Below are positions 33,410 through 42,932 of a stretch of 48,733 nt of DNA, piece by piece (positions within the stretch are counted from its first letter, which is position 1; every line of letters begins with the position of its first letter). The DNA is taken from the NCBI RefSeq assembly GCF_000364705.1, contig NZ_AQOH01000231.1, positions 1 to 48,733 of the forward strand. Reading direction: 5' to 3'. The notes under the pieces were generated by a model, which was given only the letters and a program-made list of their open reading frames with translations, was not told where the DNA came from and did not search any database. A program made the position numbers and the translations under genes. The stretch is from Pseudomonas fuscovaginae SE-1. Its GTDB lineage: Bacteria; Pseudomonadota; Gammaproteobacteria; Pseudomonadales; Pseudomonadaceae.

Positions 33410-34474
33410 CTATCGGGTCTCCTGCTGGCAGGCTTGTCGGATCTGGTCTTGTGCATCCTCCCGCGACAACTGGGCGAAGCCTTGCAGGGCACTGAGTGCC
33501 GAGGGCGCGTTACGCAGGATGTAGGCGCGGTTCCGCGGGTAGAGCGAGGCGCGCCAGTTGGTGATGACCAGGGTCAGCACCAGGCGCGTGGCGATCAGGT
33601 CGAAGAGGATCTCCTGCTCCCGAGGCTCCAGGGGGCAGACCCGGTGGTAGGCGGCGATGAAGGGCAGGGCCCGTTCGAGGGGATTGCCCGTGGCGCCCAA
33701 CTGGTAGGCGGCGCCGACCGCCAGGTCGTTGATCAGTGGCGCATGCACCATGTCGCCGAAGTCGAGGATGTTGCGCAGCTCATGGGGCGGCTGTGCATCG
33801 ACGATGACATTGTGCAGGTTCAGGTCGTTGTGAATCACCTGGGCCCGCAGGCTCGGCAACCGGGGCAGGGCGAAGCGTTCGAAGTGGCCGAGGAACCGGC
33901 GGACCAGTTCACGGGTCTCGCTGTCGCCGATCAGCCCGGTCATGGCTGTCAGGCGCTGCGCATGCTTGAGATCCCACAACAACTCATGCCCGGCGGCCGG
34001 GTGGAAGAAACCGCGCAAAGCCAGGCCCAGGCGCGCGAGGTGTGTTCCCAGGCCCTGGCGAAAGGCTTCGCCGGGCTCGGCGACGTGGCACAGCACGACC
34101 CCCTCCACGAAGGAGAACAGGCGCACCAGCACCTGCTGCCCGTCGACCGAAACCGCTGTCTGCAACGCCCCCTGACTGGAGGCAAGGATACGTTGTACCG
34201 GCAGGTCGGGGTCACACGCCTGGATGTGCCGCAGCGCGCGGTTCTGGAAGTCGGCGACGTTCGGATCTTCCGCCGGGTTGGACACCTTCAGCAGCAACTG
34301 CCGGCCGTCGTCGCAGGTGAGATGGAAATTCAGGTCTCGTTCACCGGCCAGCAGCCTGGCGCTGCAGTCGAGCCCATAGAGTCTTGCCGCCAGTGCGGCG
34401 GCCTGGTCATCGGAGACCCGCGCTGGGGCGGCGGCGAGGATATCGTCAACGGCGATGGGGGCTGGGGACGTCAC
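33410..34474 (-). CDS. Aminoglycoside phosphotransferase-fold kinase, hydroxylysine kinase-like
   Basis: 354 residues. IHNDLNLHNVIV holds catalytic D217 and LDFGDM (237-242) the metal-binding DFG. ATP-binding lysine is in LLLKVSN (K63). This is the HYKK/AGPHD1-type branch, which phosphorylates 5-hydroxylysine. Its TAG stop abuts the ATG of the phospho-lyase gene, so the two act in one pathway: hydroxy-amino acid phosphorylation, then elimination of phosphate and ammonia to a semialdehyde. Divergent from a MocR regulator. Confidence 0.8.
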   Translation of the reverse strand: MTSPAPIAVDDILAAAPARVSDDQAAALAARLYGLDCSARLLAGERDLNFHLTCDDGRQLLLKVSNPAEDPNVADFQNRALRHIQACDPDLPVQRILASSQGALQTAVSVDGQQVLVRLFSFVEGVVLCHVAEPGEAFRQGLGTHLARLGLALRGFFHPAAGHELLWDLKHAQRLTAMTGLIGDSETRELVRRFLGHFERFALPRLPSLRAQVIHNDLNLHNVIVDAQPPHELRNILDFGDMVHAPLINDLAVGAAYQLGATGNPLERALPFIAAYHRVCPLEPREQEILFDLIATRLVLTLVITNWRASLYPRNRAYILRNAPSALSALQGFAQLSREDAQDQIRQACQQETR

Positions 34475-34535
34475 GAGTCTTCACTCTGGCGAAAGGCGTT
34501 CGGCTGAAGATAGGTCAGTTGTGGAGCTATACGTT

Positions 34536-34552
34536 AGATCCGGATAGGATCT
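34536..34552. promoter_or_regulatory. Inverted repeat operator in the divergent MocR/kinase promoter
   Basis: AGATCC-GGATA-GGATCT has perfect 6-bp arms (34536-34541, 34547-34552) midway between the kinase start and the MocR start. It is the best candidate site for the MocR protein. Inferred. Confidence 0.5.
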
Positions 34553-34610
34553 GTCGATAAGGCCACTTTCAAGGGCCGCGATTGACGATCCGACCTGTTC
34601 GAGGCCACCC

Positions 34611-36071
34611 ATGGCGCTACAGCTTCAGGAACTGCTGATGGAGGCACTGCGGCGCGACGGCCCGGCCAGTCTGCAACGACAGATCTATGAGGGGATCCAG
34701 GCGGCGATCCTGCAGGGCCACTTGCCAGTCGACGCGCGCATGCCGTCCACCCGGGCCCTGGCCGGGCAACTGAAGGTATCGCGGGTCACCACCGCCCTGG
34801 TGTACGAACGGTTGATCAACGAGGGCTACCTGTTCACCCGTGCGGGCAGCGGCACCTTCGTCGCCGACACTCTGCCGCGCAGCGGTGGACATGACGACCC
34901 GCCAGCGCCGATCGACGCCGCCGAGCCGCTGCTGTCTTCGCGGGGCCTGGGCATCACGGCTCGTGTGACGGCCCTGGCCCGTGGTGCAGGCGCCTTCGTT
35001 CCGGGGGTGGCGGATGCGCAGCACTTTCCGTTTCACATCTGGCGACGCTTGCAGAACCGCTATCTCAAGCGCAACCATGCCGAACTGACCGGTTACGTCG
35101 AGCAGGGCGGTCATCTGCCGCTGCGCGAGGCGCTGTGCACCTATCTGTATGCCTCGCGGGCGGTGAAGTGCAGCCCCCGGCAGGTCATCATCACCGCGGG
35201 CACCCATCAGTCCCTCGACCTGCTGGCCAAACTGCTGACGGATCCAGGTGATACGGCGCTGGTGGAGAGCCCCTGTCACTGGGGCGCGCCGGTGGTGTTC
35301 TCGGCCGCCGGCCTGCACTGCGCGGCATTGCAATTGGACGAGGAGGGCGCGCGTCTGCCCGAGCAGGACACCAGGGCCCGCCTGGCGTTTGTCACGCCGT
35401 CGCACCAGTACCCCACCGGCCAGGTCATGAGCCTGCAGCGACGGCGTGACTGGCTGTCCTTCGCCAGGGCCCGGAACCTCTGGCTGGTGGAGGATGACTA
35501 CGACAGCGAGTTCCGCTACGACATCGATCCGTTGCCGGCCATGCAGGGGCTGGGCAGCGAGAACCGGGTCATCTACCTCGGCACCTTCAGCAAGGTGACG
35601 TTTCCCGGTTTGCGCCTGAGTTACCTGGTGGTGCCCGATGCGCTGGCCGATGCCTTCGCCAAGGGCATGACCCAGCTCTATCGTCCGGGTTTCCTGGCGA
35701 CGCAGGCGGCGATGGCCGACTTCATCCGCGAAGGCCACTTCGCCAGCCACATCCGCAGGATGCGCGGCGTCTACGCCGAACGCCGGCGTCTGTTGAAAGC
35801 CTCGCTGCAAACGCACTTTGGCGAGGCCATTCACTACAGCCAGGGGCAGGCCGGCCTGCACCTGGCCGTGCGGATCGGTCCACCCGGCACGGCCCGGAAA
35901 ATGCTCGAGCAGGCCGGCGTGTTCGGCCTGGCCCTGCGCGGTGCCTACACCCTCGACCCGCAGGCCGACGATGGCAACCTGCTGGTGCTGGGCTATGGAG
36001 GCATCCAGGACAGCGAGCTGGACGATGCGGTCCGGCGGCTCAGGGCGCTCTATGAGCATTGCCGTACCTGA
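34611..36071 (+). CDS. MocR-family (GntR wHTH + aminotransferase fold) regulator
   Basis: 486 residues: GntR winged HTH (about 20-85; RMPSTRALAGQLKVSRVTTALVYERL), linker, then aminotransferase-fold domain (about 135-480) with YPTG (267-270), DDYDSEFRY and PLP-lysine K328 in GTFSKVTFPGLRLSY. It is divergent from the hydroxylysine kinase/phospho-lyase operon and probably activates it, sensing PLP or a PLP adduct of the substrate. It is a different subgroup from the MocR at the window's start. Confidence 0.92.
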   Translation: MALQLQELLMEALRRDGPASLQRQIYEGIQAAILQGHLPVDARMPSTRALAGQLKVSRVTTALVYERLINEGYLFTRAGSGTFVADTLPRSGGHDDPPAPIDAAEPLLSSRGLGITARVTALARGAGAFVPGVADAQHFPFHIWRRLQNRYLKRNHAELTGYVEQGGHLPLREALCTYLYASRAVKCSPRQVIITAGTHQSLDLLAKLLTDPGDTALVESPCHWGAPVVFSAAGLHCAALQLDEEGARLPEQDTRARLAFVTPSHQYPTGQVMSLQRRRDWLSFARARNLWLVEDDYDSEFRYDIDPLPAMQGLGSENRVIYLGTFSKVTFPGLRLSYLVVPDALADAFAKGMTQLYRPGFLATQAAMADFIREGHFASHIRRMRGVYAERRRLLKASLQTHFGEAIHYSQGQAGLHLAVRIGPPGTARKMLEQAGVFGLALRGAYTLDPQADDGNLLVLGYGGIQDSELDDAVRRLRALYEHCRT

Positions 36072-36242
36072 CCCGCGCGTGCTCAATCGGCACGGGCCCC
36101 AGCACTGTGTCGACGGCATCCAGGGCGAGGTGGACCTCGAGTGGGTCAGGGGCTGACGGACGTGTCCGGATCTCGGAGGTTTTCTTGGGCAGGCCGACTG
36201 GGCCGGTGTAAGGTAGCGCAAAAATATCCACCGAGGCCCCCC

Positions 36243-37829
36243 ATGTCCGATCAACCTGTGCCTGGAAGCGTGACCGATGACGACCGTTTCCGCTTGTTGG
36301 TCGATGCCTTGACCGACCATGCGATCTACATGCTCGATCCGCGGGGGCATGTCAGCAGTTGGAACCAGGGGGCACAGCACATCAAGGGCTATGCCGCTCA
36401 GGAGGTCATCGGCCGGCATTTCTCGATGTTCTATACCGACGAGGACCGTGCCGCCGGCGAGCCGGAGCGGGCGCTGTCGGTGGCCGCGACCGAAGGGCGC
36501 TTCGAGAAGCGGGCCTGGCGCCAGCGCAAGGACGGCACGCGGTTCCTGGCCCATGTGATACTGGACCCGATCCGTGCCGGCAGCGGCGAGCTTCTCGGCT
36601 TTGCCAAGATCACCCGTGATATCACCGAGTCGGTGCAGGCGCAGAAGGACCTGGACCTGGCGCGCGAAGCCCTGTTCCAGTCGCAGAAACTCCAGGCCAT
36701 CGGCCAGCTCAGCGGCGGTATCGCCCACGACTTCAACAACCTGCTGACGGTGATCCGCGGCAACCTCGAACTGCTCAGCAAGCGGGTCGACGGCGACGCG
36801 CGGCTCTCCCGGCTGGTGGGCAATGCCCTGCAGGGCACCGAGCGCGGCGTCTCGCTGACCCAGCGCATGCTGGCCTTCGCCCGGCGCCAGGAGCTGCGTA
36901 CCGAGGCGGTCCGCCTGCCGTATCTGGTGGACAACCTCATCGAGCTGCTGCGCGGTTCGGCGGGACCCCAGGTGACGGTCCTGACCCAACTGGACGAAGC
37001 GCTGCCGGCGGTGCACGTCGATATCAACCAGTTGGAGCTGGCCCTGCTCAACCTGGTGAGCAATGCCCGCGACGCCATGCCGGCGGGCGGCGGTATCCGT
37101 ATCGCGGCCACGGTTCACGGCAAGGTCGACAGGTTGCCTCACGATGAATACGTGTGCCTGTCGATCACTGACGATGGCGAAGGCATGGACGAGCGGACCC
37201 TGGCCCACGCGACCGATCCGTTCTTCACCACCAAGGGGGTGGGCAAGGGCACCGGCCTGGGCTTGTCGATGGTTCACGGTCTGGCTGAACAACTGGGTGG
37301 GCGCCTGGTGCTCAAGAGCACCAAGGGCCACGGCACGAGCGCCGAACTCTGGCTGCCGGTGGACAAGGGGGACGGCCCGGCGACCCGCCCGCTCACCGAG
37401 GCGCGACAGCCGCTGTTGTTGAAGTCGCTGAAGGTGCTGCTGGTCGATGATGACAGCCTGGTGCTCAACAGCACCGTGCTGCTGCTCGAGGACCTGGGAC
37501 ATCGCGTGCTCTGTGCGACTTCCGGCGCCCAGGCGCTGCTTTGCCTGGAGCAGCATTCGGGCATCGACCTGATGATCACCGACATGATCATGCCGGAAAT
37601 GGACGGAGCCCAGTTGGCCAAGGTGGTGCGCCAGTTGCACCCGCAACTGCCGATCATCCTGGCCACCGGTTATTCCGGGCACCTGGATGACCTGGCAGTC
37701 CAGCTGCCGCGGATTCTCAAACCCTACAGCCAGTCGCAACTGATGGAGATCCTGGCGCAGGTGTTGTCCCGCGTGACCCGCGCGGGCGGCGGCACCCGCC
37801 CGTCGGCGGATCGGGCCGACGGCGAGTGA
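36243..37829 (+). CDS. Hybrid sensor histidine kinase (PAS-HisKA-HATPase-REC)
   Basis: 528 residues, soluble. PAS domain (about 12-130), HisKA box with phospho-acceptor H162 in [11 protein letters not shown], HATPase (N-box [11 protein letters not shown]1 DDGEGMD, G2 [12 protein letters not shown]) and a C-terminal receiver (about 395-515) with acceptor D447, T475 and K493. No transmembrane segment, so it probably senses an internal signal or light/redox through PAS. No separate response regulator gene adjoins it. Start at 36243; a longer frame begins at 36141 but lacks similarity. Confidence 0.9.
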   Translation: MSDQPVPGSVTDDDRFRLLVDALTDHAIYMLDPRGHVSSWNQGAQHIKGYAAQEVIGRHFSMFYTDEDRAAGEPERALSVAATEGRFEKRAWRQRKDGTRFLAHVILDPIRAGSGELLGFAKITRDITESVQAQKDLDLAREALFQSQKLQAIGQLSGGIAHDFNNLLTVIRGNLELLSKRVDGDARLSRLVGNALQGTERGVSLTQRMLAFARRQELRTEAVRLPYLVDNLIELLRGSAGPQVTVLTQLDEALPAVHVDINQLELALLNLVSNARDAMPAGGGIRIAATVHGKVDRLPHDEYVCLSITDDGEGMDERTLAHATDPFFTTKGVGKGTGLGLSMVHGLAEQLGGRLVLKSTKGHGTSAELWLPVDKGDGPATRPLTEARQPLLLKSLKVLLVDDDSLVLNSTVLLLEDLGHRVLCATSGAQALLCLEQHSGIDLMITDMIMPEMDGAQLAKVVRQLHPQLPIILATGYSGHLDDLAVQLPRILKPYSQSQLMEILAQVLSRVTRAGGGTRPSADRADGE

Positions 37830-37842
37830 GCGCTTGTGTCAG

Positions 37843-38553
37843 TCAATGCCCGGCACTTTGCCCGCCATCCACATGCAGGATCTCGCCGGTGACGAAACCG
37901 GCCGACTCCAGATAGACGATCGCCTGGGCAATGTCGCCGACTTCGCCCATGCGTCCGACCGGGTGCAATTGGCCCAGCGCGGCATGGGTGTCCTCGCCAT
38001 GCATCGGCGTCTTGATGATGCCGGGGCTGACCGCATTCACCCGGATCCCGCGCTTGGCGTATTCGATCGCCAGTGACTTGGTCGCCGAGTTGAGCCCGCC
38101 CTTGGTCAGCGAGGCCAGTACCGAGGGCACGCCATCGACGGCGTGATCCACCAGGCTGGTGGTGACGTTGACGATATGGCCGCCGCCCTGTTTCTCCATC
38201 TGCGCGACCGCCAGCTGGGTGATGTGAAAGAAACCGTTCAGGTTCACCGCCAGCACGTTGGCGTAATCGGCCGCGGTGTAGGCGGTGAAGGGCTTGGCGA
38301 TGAAGATCCCGGCGTTGTTGATCAGGCTGTCGATCCGTCCGAAGCGCGCCAGGCCTTCACTGATCACCCGTTCGGCGGTGGCCGGTTCGCCGATGTCGCC
38401 GGCGATGGTGAGGATGTCCGGATCGCCGGACGGCGGGATCGAGCGGGAGGTGGCGATCACCCGGTAGTCGAGGGTGCGGAAGGCCTGGACCACGGCGGCG
38501 CCGATACCCTGGGATGCGCCGGTGATCACGACGACTTTCTTGGCATTGCTCAT
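37843..38553 (-). CDS. SDR family protein with the catalytic Tyr replaced
   Basis: 236 residues. Rossmann motif TGASQGIGAAV and NNAGIF are intact, but the YxxxK active site reads ASLTK (within VLASLTKGGLN), so the catalytic tyrosine is alanine while the lysine remains. This variant recurs in Pseudomonas SDRs, so it is probably genuine rather than an error; it may use another proton donor or act non-catalytically. Start at 38553 with AGAGGTTT upstream. Follows the tautomerase gene after 52 bp. Confidence 0.85.
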   Translation of the reverse strand: MSNAKKVVVITGASQGIGAAVVQAFRTLDYRVIATSRSIPPSGDPDILTIAGDIGEPATAERVISEGLARFGRIDSLINNAGIFIAKPFTAYTAADYANVLAVNLNGFFHITQLAVAQMEKQGGGHIVNVTTSLVDHAVDGVPSVLASLTKGGLNSATKSLAIEYAKRGIRVNAVSPGIIKTPMHGEDTHAALGQLHPVGRMGEVGDIAQAIVYLESAGFVTGEILHVDGGQSAGH

Positions 38554-38605
38554 GATGAAACCTCTGTAGTCGGTAGGAAGGCGGTGCACTGGGGAAGCGG
38601 GGTGG

Positions 38606-38821
38606 TCAGGACGAGGTCCTGGCCAACTGCTCGCGGTATTGCGTGGTGGTGATGCCGGCGTAGCCCCAGTTATCGGTGTCAACTTCCTCGATCACGATGT
38701 GGGTCAGGTCCGGGCGTTTGCCGAGCACCCGTTGCAGGGTGTCGGTGATCTCGGCGATGACCTGGGCTTTCTGCTCCCGGGTGACGCCGTCGCGAGTGAT
38801 GCGCACGTTGACGAAAGGCAT
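38606..38821 (-). CDS. 4-oxalocrotonate tautomerase family protein
   Basis: 71 residues with Pro directly after the initiator Met (MPFVNVRITRDG), the catalytic N-terminal proline of this family; usual length is 60-75. It catalyses keto-enol tautomerisation of 2-hydroxymuconate-like or related substrates. First gene of a two-gene unit with the SDR. The gap upstream to 38976 contains a short palindrome. Confidence 0.88.
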   Translation of the reverse strand: MPFVNVRITRDGVTREQKAQVIAEITDTLQRVLGKRPDLTHIVIEEVDTDNWGYAGITTTQYREQLARTSS

Positions 38822-38914
38822 GACAACTCTCCAGTGACCGGCCGATCGGGATGATCGGCAGGCAGTGAGGTCAATCTATTGAGTTGCCTGGTTGAGATAA
38901 ATCGGCCTTCAAGA

Positions 38915-38930
38915 ACATCATTAGTGATGT
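38915..38930. repeat. 16-bp palindrome upstream of the tautomerase gene
   Basis: ACATCA-TTAG-TGATGT has perfect 6-bp arms, about 95 bp upstream of the tautomerase start. Its size is typical of a regulator operator; no regulator gene is adjacent. Confidence 0.4.
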
Positions 38931-38975
38931 CATGTAATGAGTGGCCCAGGGCACGGGTGGCTGGGCCGCAACGAA

Positions 38976-39007
38976 AAACGCCCCGGACCTCAACGGCCGG
39001 GGCGTTT
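38976..39007 (-). terminator. Intrinsic terminator of the carboxynorspermidine operon
   Basis: AAACGCCCCGG (38976-38986) and CCGGGGCGTTT (38997-39007) form an 11-bp stem with a 10-base loop 40 bp after the dehydrogenase stop. Read on the minus strand it ends in TTTTT, a classical terminator. Confidence 0.85.
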
Positions 39008-39047
39008 CTGTTCACGCGGGCCTCGGTGAGGCCCGGCAGTGGGGCTA

Positions 39048-40301
39048 TCAGGCGATAGCGTCCCAGGCGCGATCGCCGCGCTCGTCCTTGATGCGGGTCG
39101 GCAGGCCCATCACGTCCAGTGCCTTGAGGAACGGCTCGGCTGGCAGTTCCTCGACGTTGGCCATGCGCTGCACGTCCCACTCGCCACGGGCCACCAGCAG
39201 GGCGGCGGCCACGGGCGGTACGCCGGCGGTGTAGGAGATGCCCTGGCTGTCGGTCTCGGCGTAGGCGTCCTCGTGGTCGGCCACGTTGTAGATGAACAGC
39301 TCGCGTGGCTGGCCATCCTTGCTGCCCTTGACCAGGTCGCCGATGCAGGTCTTGCCGGTGTAGCCCGGAGCCAGCGAGGCAGGGTCGGGCAGCACGGCCT
39401 TGACCACCTTCAGCGGCACCACTTCCAGGCCTTCGGCGGTCTTGACCGGCTTCTCGGAGAGCAGGCCGAGGTTCTTCAGCACGGTGAAGACGTTGATGTA
39501 GTGCTCGCCGAAGCTCATCCAGAAGCGCACGTTGGGCACGTCGAGGTTTTTCGACAGCGAGTGCACTTCATCGTGACCGGTCAGGTACAGGTTCTGCGAG
39601 CCCACGACGGGCAGGTCGTCGGTACGCTTGACTTCGAACATGGTGTTGCTGGTCCACTGGCTGTCCTGCCAGCTCCACACCTGTCCGGTGAATTCGCGGA
39701 AATTGATTTCCGGGTCGAAATTGGTGGCGAAATATTTGCCATGGGAACCGGCGTTGACGTCGAGAATGTCGATCGAGTCAATGCGGTCGAAATACTGTTG
39801 CTGCGCCAGGGCCGCATAGGCATTGACCACGCCCGGGTCGAAGCCTACGCCGAGGATGGCGGTGATGTTCTTCTGCTGGCATTCCTCGAGGTGCTTCCAC
39901 TCGTAGTTGCCATACCATGGCGGGGTCTCGCAGACCTTGCCCGGTTCTTCGTGGATGGCGGTGTCGAGGTAGGCCACGCCGGTATCGATGCAGGCACGCA
40001 GCACCGACATGTTGAGGAACGCGGAGCCGACGTTGATGACGATCTGCGATTCGGTCTCGCGGATCAGCGCCTTGGTCGCTTCGACGTCCAGGGCGTTCAG
40101 TGCAAAAGCCTTGATGTCGGCGGGCTGCTTGAGGCTGCCCTTGGCTTTCACGCTGTCGATGATGGCCTGGCATTTGGAGATGTTGCGCGACGCGATAGCA
40201 ATACGACCGAGTTCATCGTTGTGCTGCGCGCACTTGTGGGCCACCACCTTGGCGACACCTCCTGCACCAATGATAAGTACGTTCTTCTTCAATTTGCTCA
40301 T
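39048..40301 (-). CDS. Carboxynorspermidine/carboxyspermidine dehydrogenase (saccharopine dehydrogenase family)
   Basis: 417 residues. N-terminal Rossmann IIGAGGVAKVVAHKCAQ and the long central domain of the saccharopine dehydrogenase superfamily (GVGFDPGVVNAYAAL, WSWQDSQWTSNTMFE). In this pathway it condenses diaminopropane or putrescine with aspartate semialdehyde, reducing the imine with NADPH to carboxynorspermidine or carboxyspermidine. Directly downstream (20 bp) of the decarboxylase gene, which fixes the assignment. It ends in a strong terminator. Confidence 0.9.
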   Translation of the reverse strand: MSKLKKNVLIIGAGGVAKVVAHKCAQHNDELGRIAIASRNISKCQAIIDSVKAKGSLKQPADIKAFALNALDVEATKALIRETESQIVINVGSAFLNMSVLRACIDTGVAYLDTAIHEEPGKVCETPPWYGNYEWKHLEECQQKNITAILGVGFDPGVVNAYAALAQQQYFDRIDSIDILDVNAGSHGKYFATNFDPEINFREFTGQVWSWQDSQWTSNTMFEVKRTDDLPVVGSQNLYLTGHDEVHSLSKNLDVPNVRFWMSFGEHYINVFTVLKNLGLLSEKPVKTAEGLEVVPLKVVKAVLPDPASLAPGYTGKTCIGDLVKGSKDGQPRELFIYNVADHEDAYAETDSQGISYTAGVPPVAAALLVARGEWDVQRMANVEELPAEPFLKALDVMGLPTRIKDERGDRAWDAIA

Positions 40302-40321
40302 TTCTCCTTGGGACGGCCAGC

Positions 40322-41419
40322 TTACGAGAGGCTGGACAGGTAATCGTCGTAGCTGAATTCACGAACGGTCTCGACGCTACCGTCGAGTTGTTTCACTACG
40401 ATGGACGGCATTTTCAGGCCGTTGAACCAGTTTTTCTTGACCATGGTGTAGCCTGCCGCATCGATGAACGACAGTCGATCGCCGATGGCCAACGGCCGAT
40501 CGAAGGTGTATTCGCCGAAGATGTCGCCAGCCAGGCAGGATTTGCCGCAGACCATATAGGTGTGGCTGCCGTCGTTCGGTTCCATCTTGGCGTTGAGGCG
40601 ATAGATCAGCAGGTCGAGCATGTGCGCTTCGATGGAGCTGTCGACCACGGCCAGGTTCTTGCCGTTGTAGAGGGTGTCGAGCACGGTGACTTCCAGCGAG
40701 GCACTCTGGGTGATCGCCGCTTCGCCCGGTTCCAGGTAGACCTGCACGCCATACTTCTGCGAGAAAGCCTTGAGGCGGGCACAGAACGCATCCAGGGCGT
40801 AGCCTTCGCCGGTGAAATGGATACCGCCGCCGAGGCTGACCCACTCGACCTTGTGCAGCAGGTGGCCGAAGCGTTCCTCGATGGTGCCGAGCATCTGGTC
40901 GAACAGGCCGAAGTCGCCGTTCTCGCAGTTGTTGTGGAACATGAAGCCGGAGATCTGCCCGATGACCTGCTCGATCTTCGCCGGGTCCCATTCACCGAGG
41001 CGGCTGAACGGCCGCGCCGGGTCGGCCAGCAGGTAGTCGGAGCTGCTCACCTGGGGGTTGACCCGCAGGCCACGGGTCTTGCCCGCCGAGGCTTCGGCAA
41101 AGCGCTGCAGTTGGCCGATCGAGTTGAAGATGATCTTGTCGCAGTTCTCCAGCATTTCGCCGATTTCGTCGTCGGCCCAGGCCACGCTGTAGGCGTGGGT
41201 TTCGCCGGCGAACTTCTGGCGGCCGAGCTTGAGCTCGTAGAGCGACGAGGACGTCGTGCCATCCATGTATTGCTGCATCAGGTCGAACACCGACCAGGTG
41301 GCGAAGCACTTGAGCGCCAGGAGCGCCTTGGCTCCAGACTGTTCGCGCACGTAGGCGATCTTCTGCAGGTTGACCAGCAGCTTCTGCTTGTCGATGAGGT
41401 AGTACGGCGTCTTGATCAT
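40322..41419 (-). CDS. nspC: Carboxynorspermidine decarboxylase (NspC)
   Basis: 365 residues, fold-type III (alanine racemase-like) PLP decarboxylase. PLP lysine K37 in ALLALKCFA, C-terminal VCGKSCLAGD with the catalytic cysteine and GDRLSFIDAAGYT are present. It decarboxylates carboxy(nor)spermidine to the triamine, giving an S-adenosylmethionine-independent polyamine route with the neighbouring dehydrogenase. The start at 41419 has a GGAGG site; the frame is open further upstream without one. Confidence 0.9.
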   Translation of the reverse strand: MIKTPYYLIDKQKLLVNLQKIAYVREQSGAKALLALKCFATWSVFDLMQQYMDGTTSSSLYELKLGRQKFAGETHAYSVAWADDEIGEMLENCDKIIFNSIGQLQRFAEASAGKTRGLRVNPQVSSSDYLLADPARPFSRLGEWDPAKIEQVIGQISGFMFHNNCENGDFGLFDQMLGTIEERFGHLLHKVEWVSLGGGIHFTGEGYALDAFCARLKAFSQKYGVQVYLEPGEAAITQSASLEVTVLDTLYNGKNLAVVDSSIEAHMLDLLIYRLNAKMEPNDGSHTYMVCGKSCLAGDIFGEYTFDRPLAIGDRLSFIDAAGYTMVKKNWFNGLKMPSIVVKQLDGSVETVREFSYDDYLSSLS

Positions 41420-41660
41420 TTCGAGGCCTCCGGCAGGGTTAGCCAAAAAAAGGACGCGCATTGTGCCCTTAGTTGGTTCATATCGAAAGGTTATCGGCTG
41501 TATTTCGCCCATTGAATGAGTCGCACGGCGCTACGGGCAGCCTGGACGCATCATGGCCCAAGCCTGCTGCACCTCGTTTTTCGAGGGGGCGGACGGCCTG
41601 TGGCGGGCGTGGCGCCGGGCCGCGGCCCGAGGCATCCGTGTTCCGGGGGTTGAAAAGCGA

Positions 41661-41689
41661 AAAGCCCGCCTGGTTCAGGAGCGGGCTTT
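41661..41689 (-). terminator. Intrinsic terminator after the YodC-like gene
   Basis: AAAGCCCGC (41661-41669) and GCGGGCTTT (41681-41689) form a 9-bp stem with an 11-base loop. On the minus strand the stem ends in TTTTCG, so it ends transcription from the YodC-like gene upstream. The rest of 41420-41802 contains no gene that I recognise. Confidence 0.75.
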
Positions 41690-41802
41690 CGGCAGATGGG
41701 TCAAATCCCTTTGACTGCCGCCATTGTGTCTGGGGATTATGACGTTATCGTGATCGATTATGGCGCAATGACTGCAGTTCGCCGGCCGGCGAGGCGGGCG
41801 GT

Positions 41803-42030
41803 TCAGGACTCGGGGCGTTCCTGGTAGTCACTCCTTCCCTCCGGCGCAGGTCCCACCCCTACCAGGTTGGCCTCGGCGAAGAAGCCCTGCACGGTACGAT
41901 GCTTGGCCTGGTACTCGCAGTGCACCAGGGTGCTGTCTGGCAGTTGGCCGGCATGGGCCGGTTGCTTGACCACCATCCGGATCCCCCCCGAACGCAGTCT
42001 TACCTGTTGGCCCGGCTCGAACTTGCTCAT
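41803..42030 (-). CDS. YodC-like/DUF2158 small protein
   Basis: 75 residues. MSKFEPGQQVRLRSGGIRMVVKQ and VHCEYQ match the small SH3-like YodC/DUF2158 family, of unknown function. Start at 42030 with TGGAGTG upstream; a longer frame upstream is spurious. Lies 71 bp after the LuxR gene. Confidence 0.75.
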   Translation of the reverse strand: MSKFEPGQQVRLRSGGIRMVVKQPAHAGQLPDSTLVHCEYQAKHRTVQGFFAEANLVGVGPAPEGRSDYQERPES

Positions 42031-42101
42031 GGTTGTCACTCCAGTAAGGGCCATCCCTGCGAGTGTGCAGAGCGGCTGCGGTGTAGGCAGGAAGGCGGCT
42101 A

Positions 42102-42932
42102 TCAGGCCTGCATGGGCATCGGGGTACCGACCATCCATTTGGCCAGGCCATGCCGGCCACTGACTCCCAGCTTGGCGGCCGCGCGCTTGAGATAGGTTTC
42201 GATGGAGCTGTTCTTGACACAGAGCTTTTCGGCCATCTCCGGCACGGTGCCGCCGTTGAGCAACCCCAGGCAGACTTCCTGCTCGCGGACCGACAGGCTG
42301 ATGTCGCAGAGCGCCAGGCGTTCCTTGAAGTCGCGCTGCAAGGCCGTCAGTTCGTTTTCCACTTCCGGGTTGGGCAGCCAGGTGCCGAGCTTCTGGATCG
42401 ATTGGCGGGTGATCTGGGCATGGCGCTCGATCAACGGCAAGAGGGTTTCCGACAGATTCTTGAGGAACGACAGTTCCGTCAGGGAGAAGTTTTTCTGGTG
42501 CAGTGGGCGATACAACGAGATCAGGCCGCGGCGGTTGTTCTTCAGCGACACCAGGCAGCACTGGTGGTAGTCGGCGTGGCTGCGCGGTTTGCCGGCCGTG
42601 GCGGGCCTGGCGTTCACCTGGATCAGCAGGGTGTGATCCATCCCGATGATGTCCTTGGCCAGCGGATGTTCATTCGGGTGCCTGACGTTGCTCGGCGGCG
42701 GAATGTCTTCCGGCTCGCCGGCTCCGCCCATCAGACGGATGTCGACGACACGGCCCTGGCGCTCGTCGACGGTCCATTCGCTCAACTCCACCGCACTGAC
42801 CGGCACCAGTTGCGTGACCAGTCGATAGACCCCCTCGGTGAAATGCTGTTGACCGACATTGAGGACCAGTTCGCCCAGTTCGTGATAGAAGCGGGCACTT
42901 TCCACATTCAGGATACTGCTGGTTCGATTCAT
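42102..42932 (-). CDS. Solo LuxR-family regulator (first paralogue)
   Basis: 276 residues. A C-terminal LuxR HTH (about 212-268; LSVREQEVCLGLLNGGTVPEMAEKLCVKNSSIETYLKRA) follows a long N-terminal domain with no acyl-homoserine-lactone signature that I recognise. The C-terminus ending ...KLGVSGRHGLAKWM is nearly the same as that of the LuxR protein at 45415-46215, so the two are paralogues. No LuxI synthase is present. Confidence 0.88.
   Translation of the reverse strand: MNRTSSILNVESARFYHELGELVLNVGQQHFTEGVYRLVTQLVPVSAVELSEWTVDERQGRVVDIRLMGGAGEPEDIPPPSNVRHPNEHPLAKDIIGMDHTLLIQVNARPATAGKPRSHADYHQCCLVSLKNNRRGLISLYRPLHQKNFSLTELSFLKNLSETLLPLIERHAQITRQSIQKLGTWLPNPEVENELTALQRDFKERLALCDISLSVREQEVCLGLLNGGTVPEMAEKLCVKNSSIETYLKRAAAKLGVSGRHGLAKWMVGTPMPMQA

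Noticed and set aside
32006..34507. Plus-strand frame of 833 codons
   Set aside because: Antisense shadow of the phospho-lyase and kinase genes; no domain recognised.
34617..37739. Minus-strand frame of 1040 codons
   Set aside because: It is an antisense shadow of the MocR and histidine kinase genes, which both have full motif sets; composition is Gln/Arg/Gly rich with no domain.
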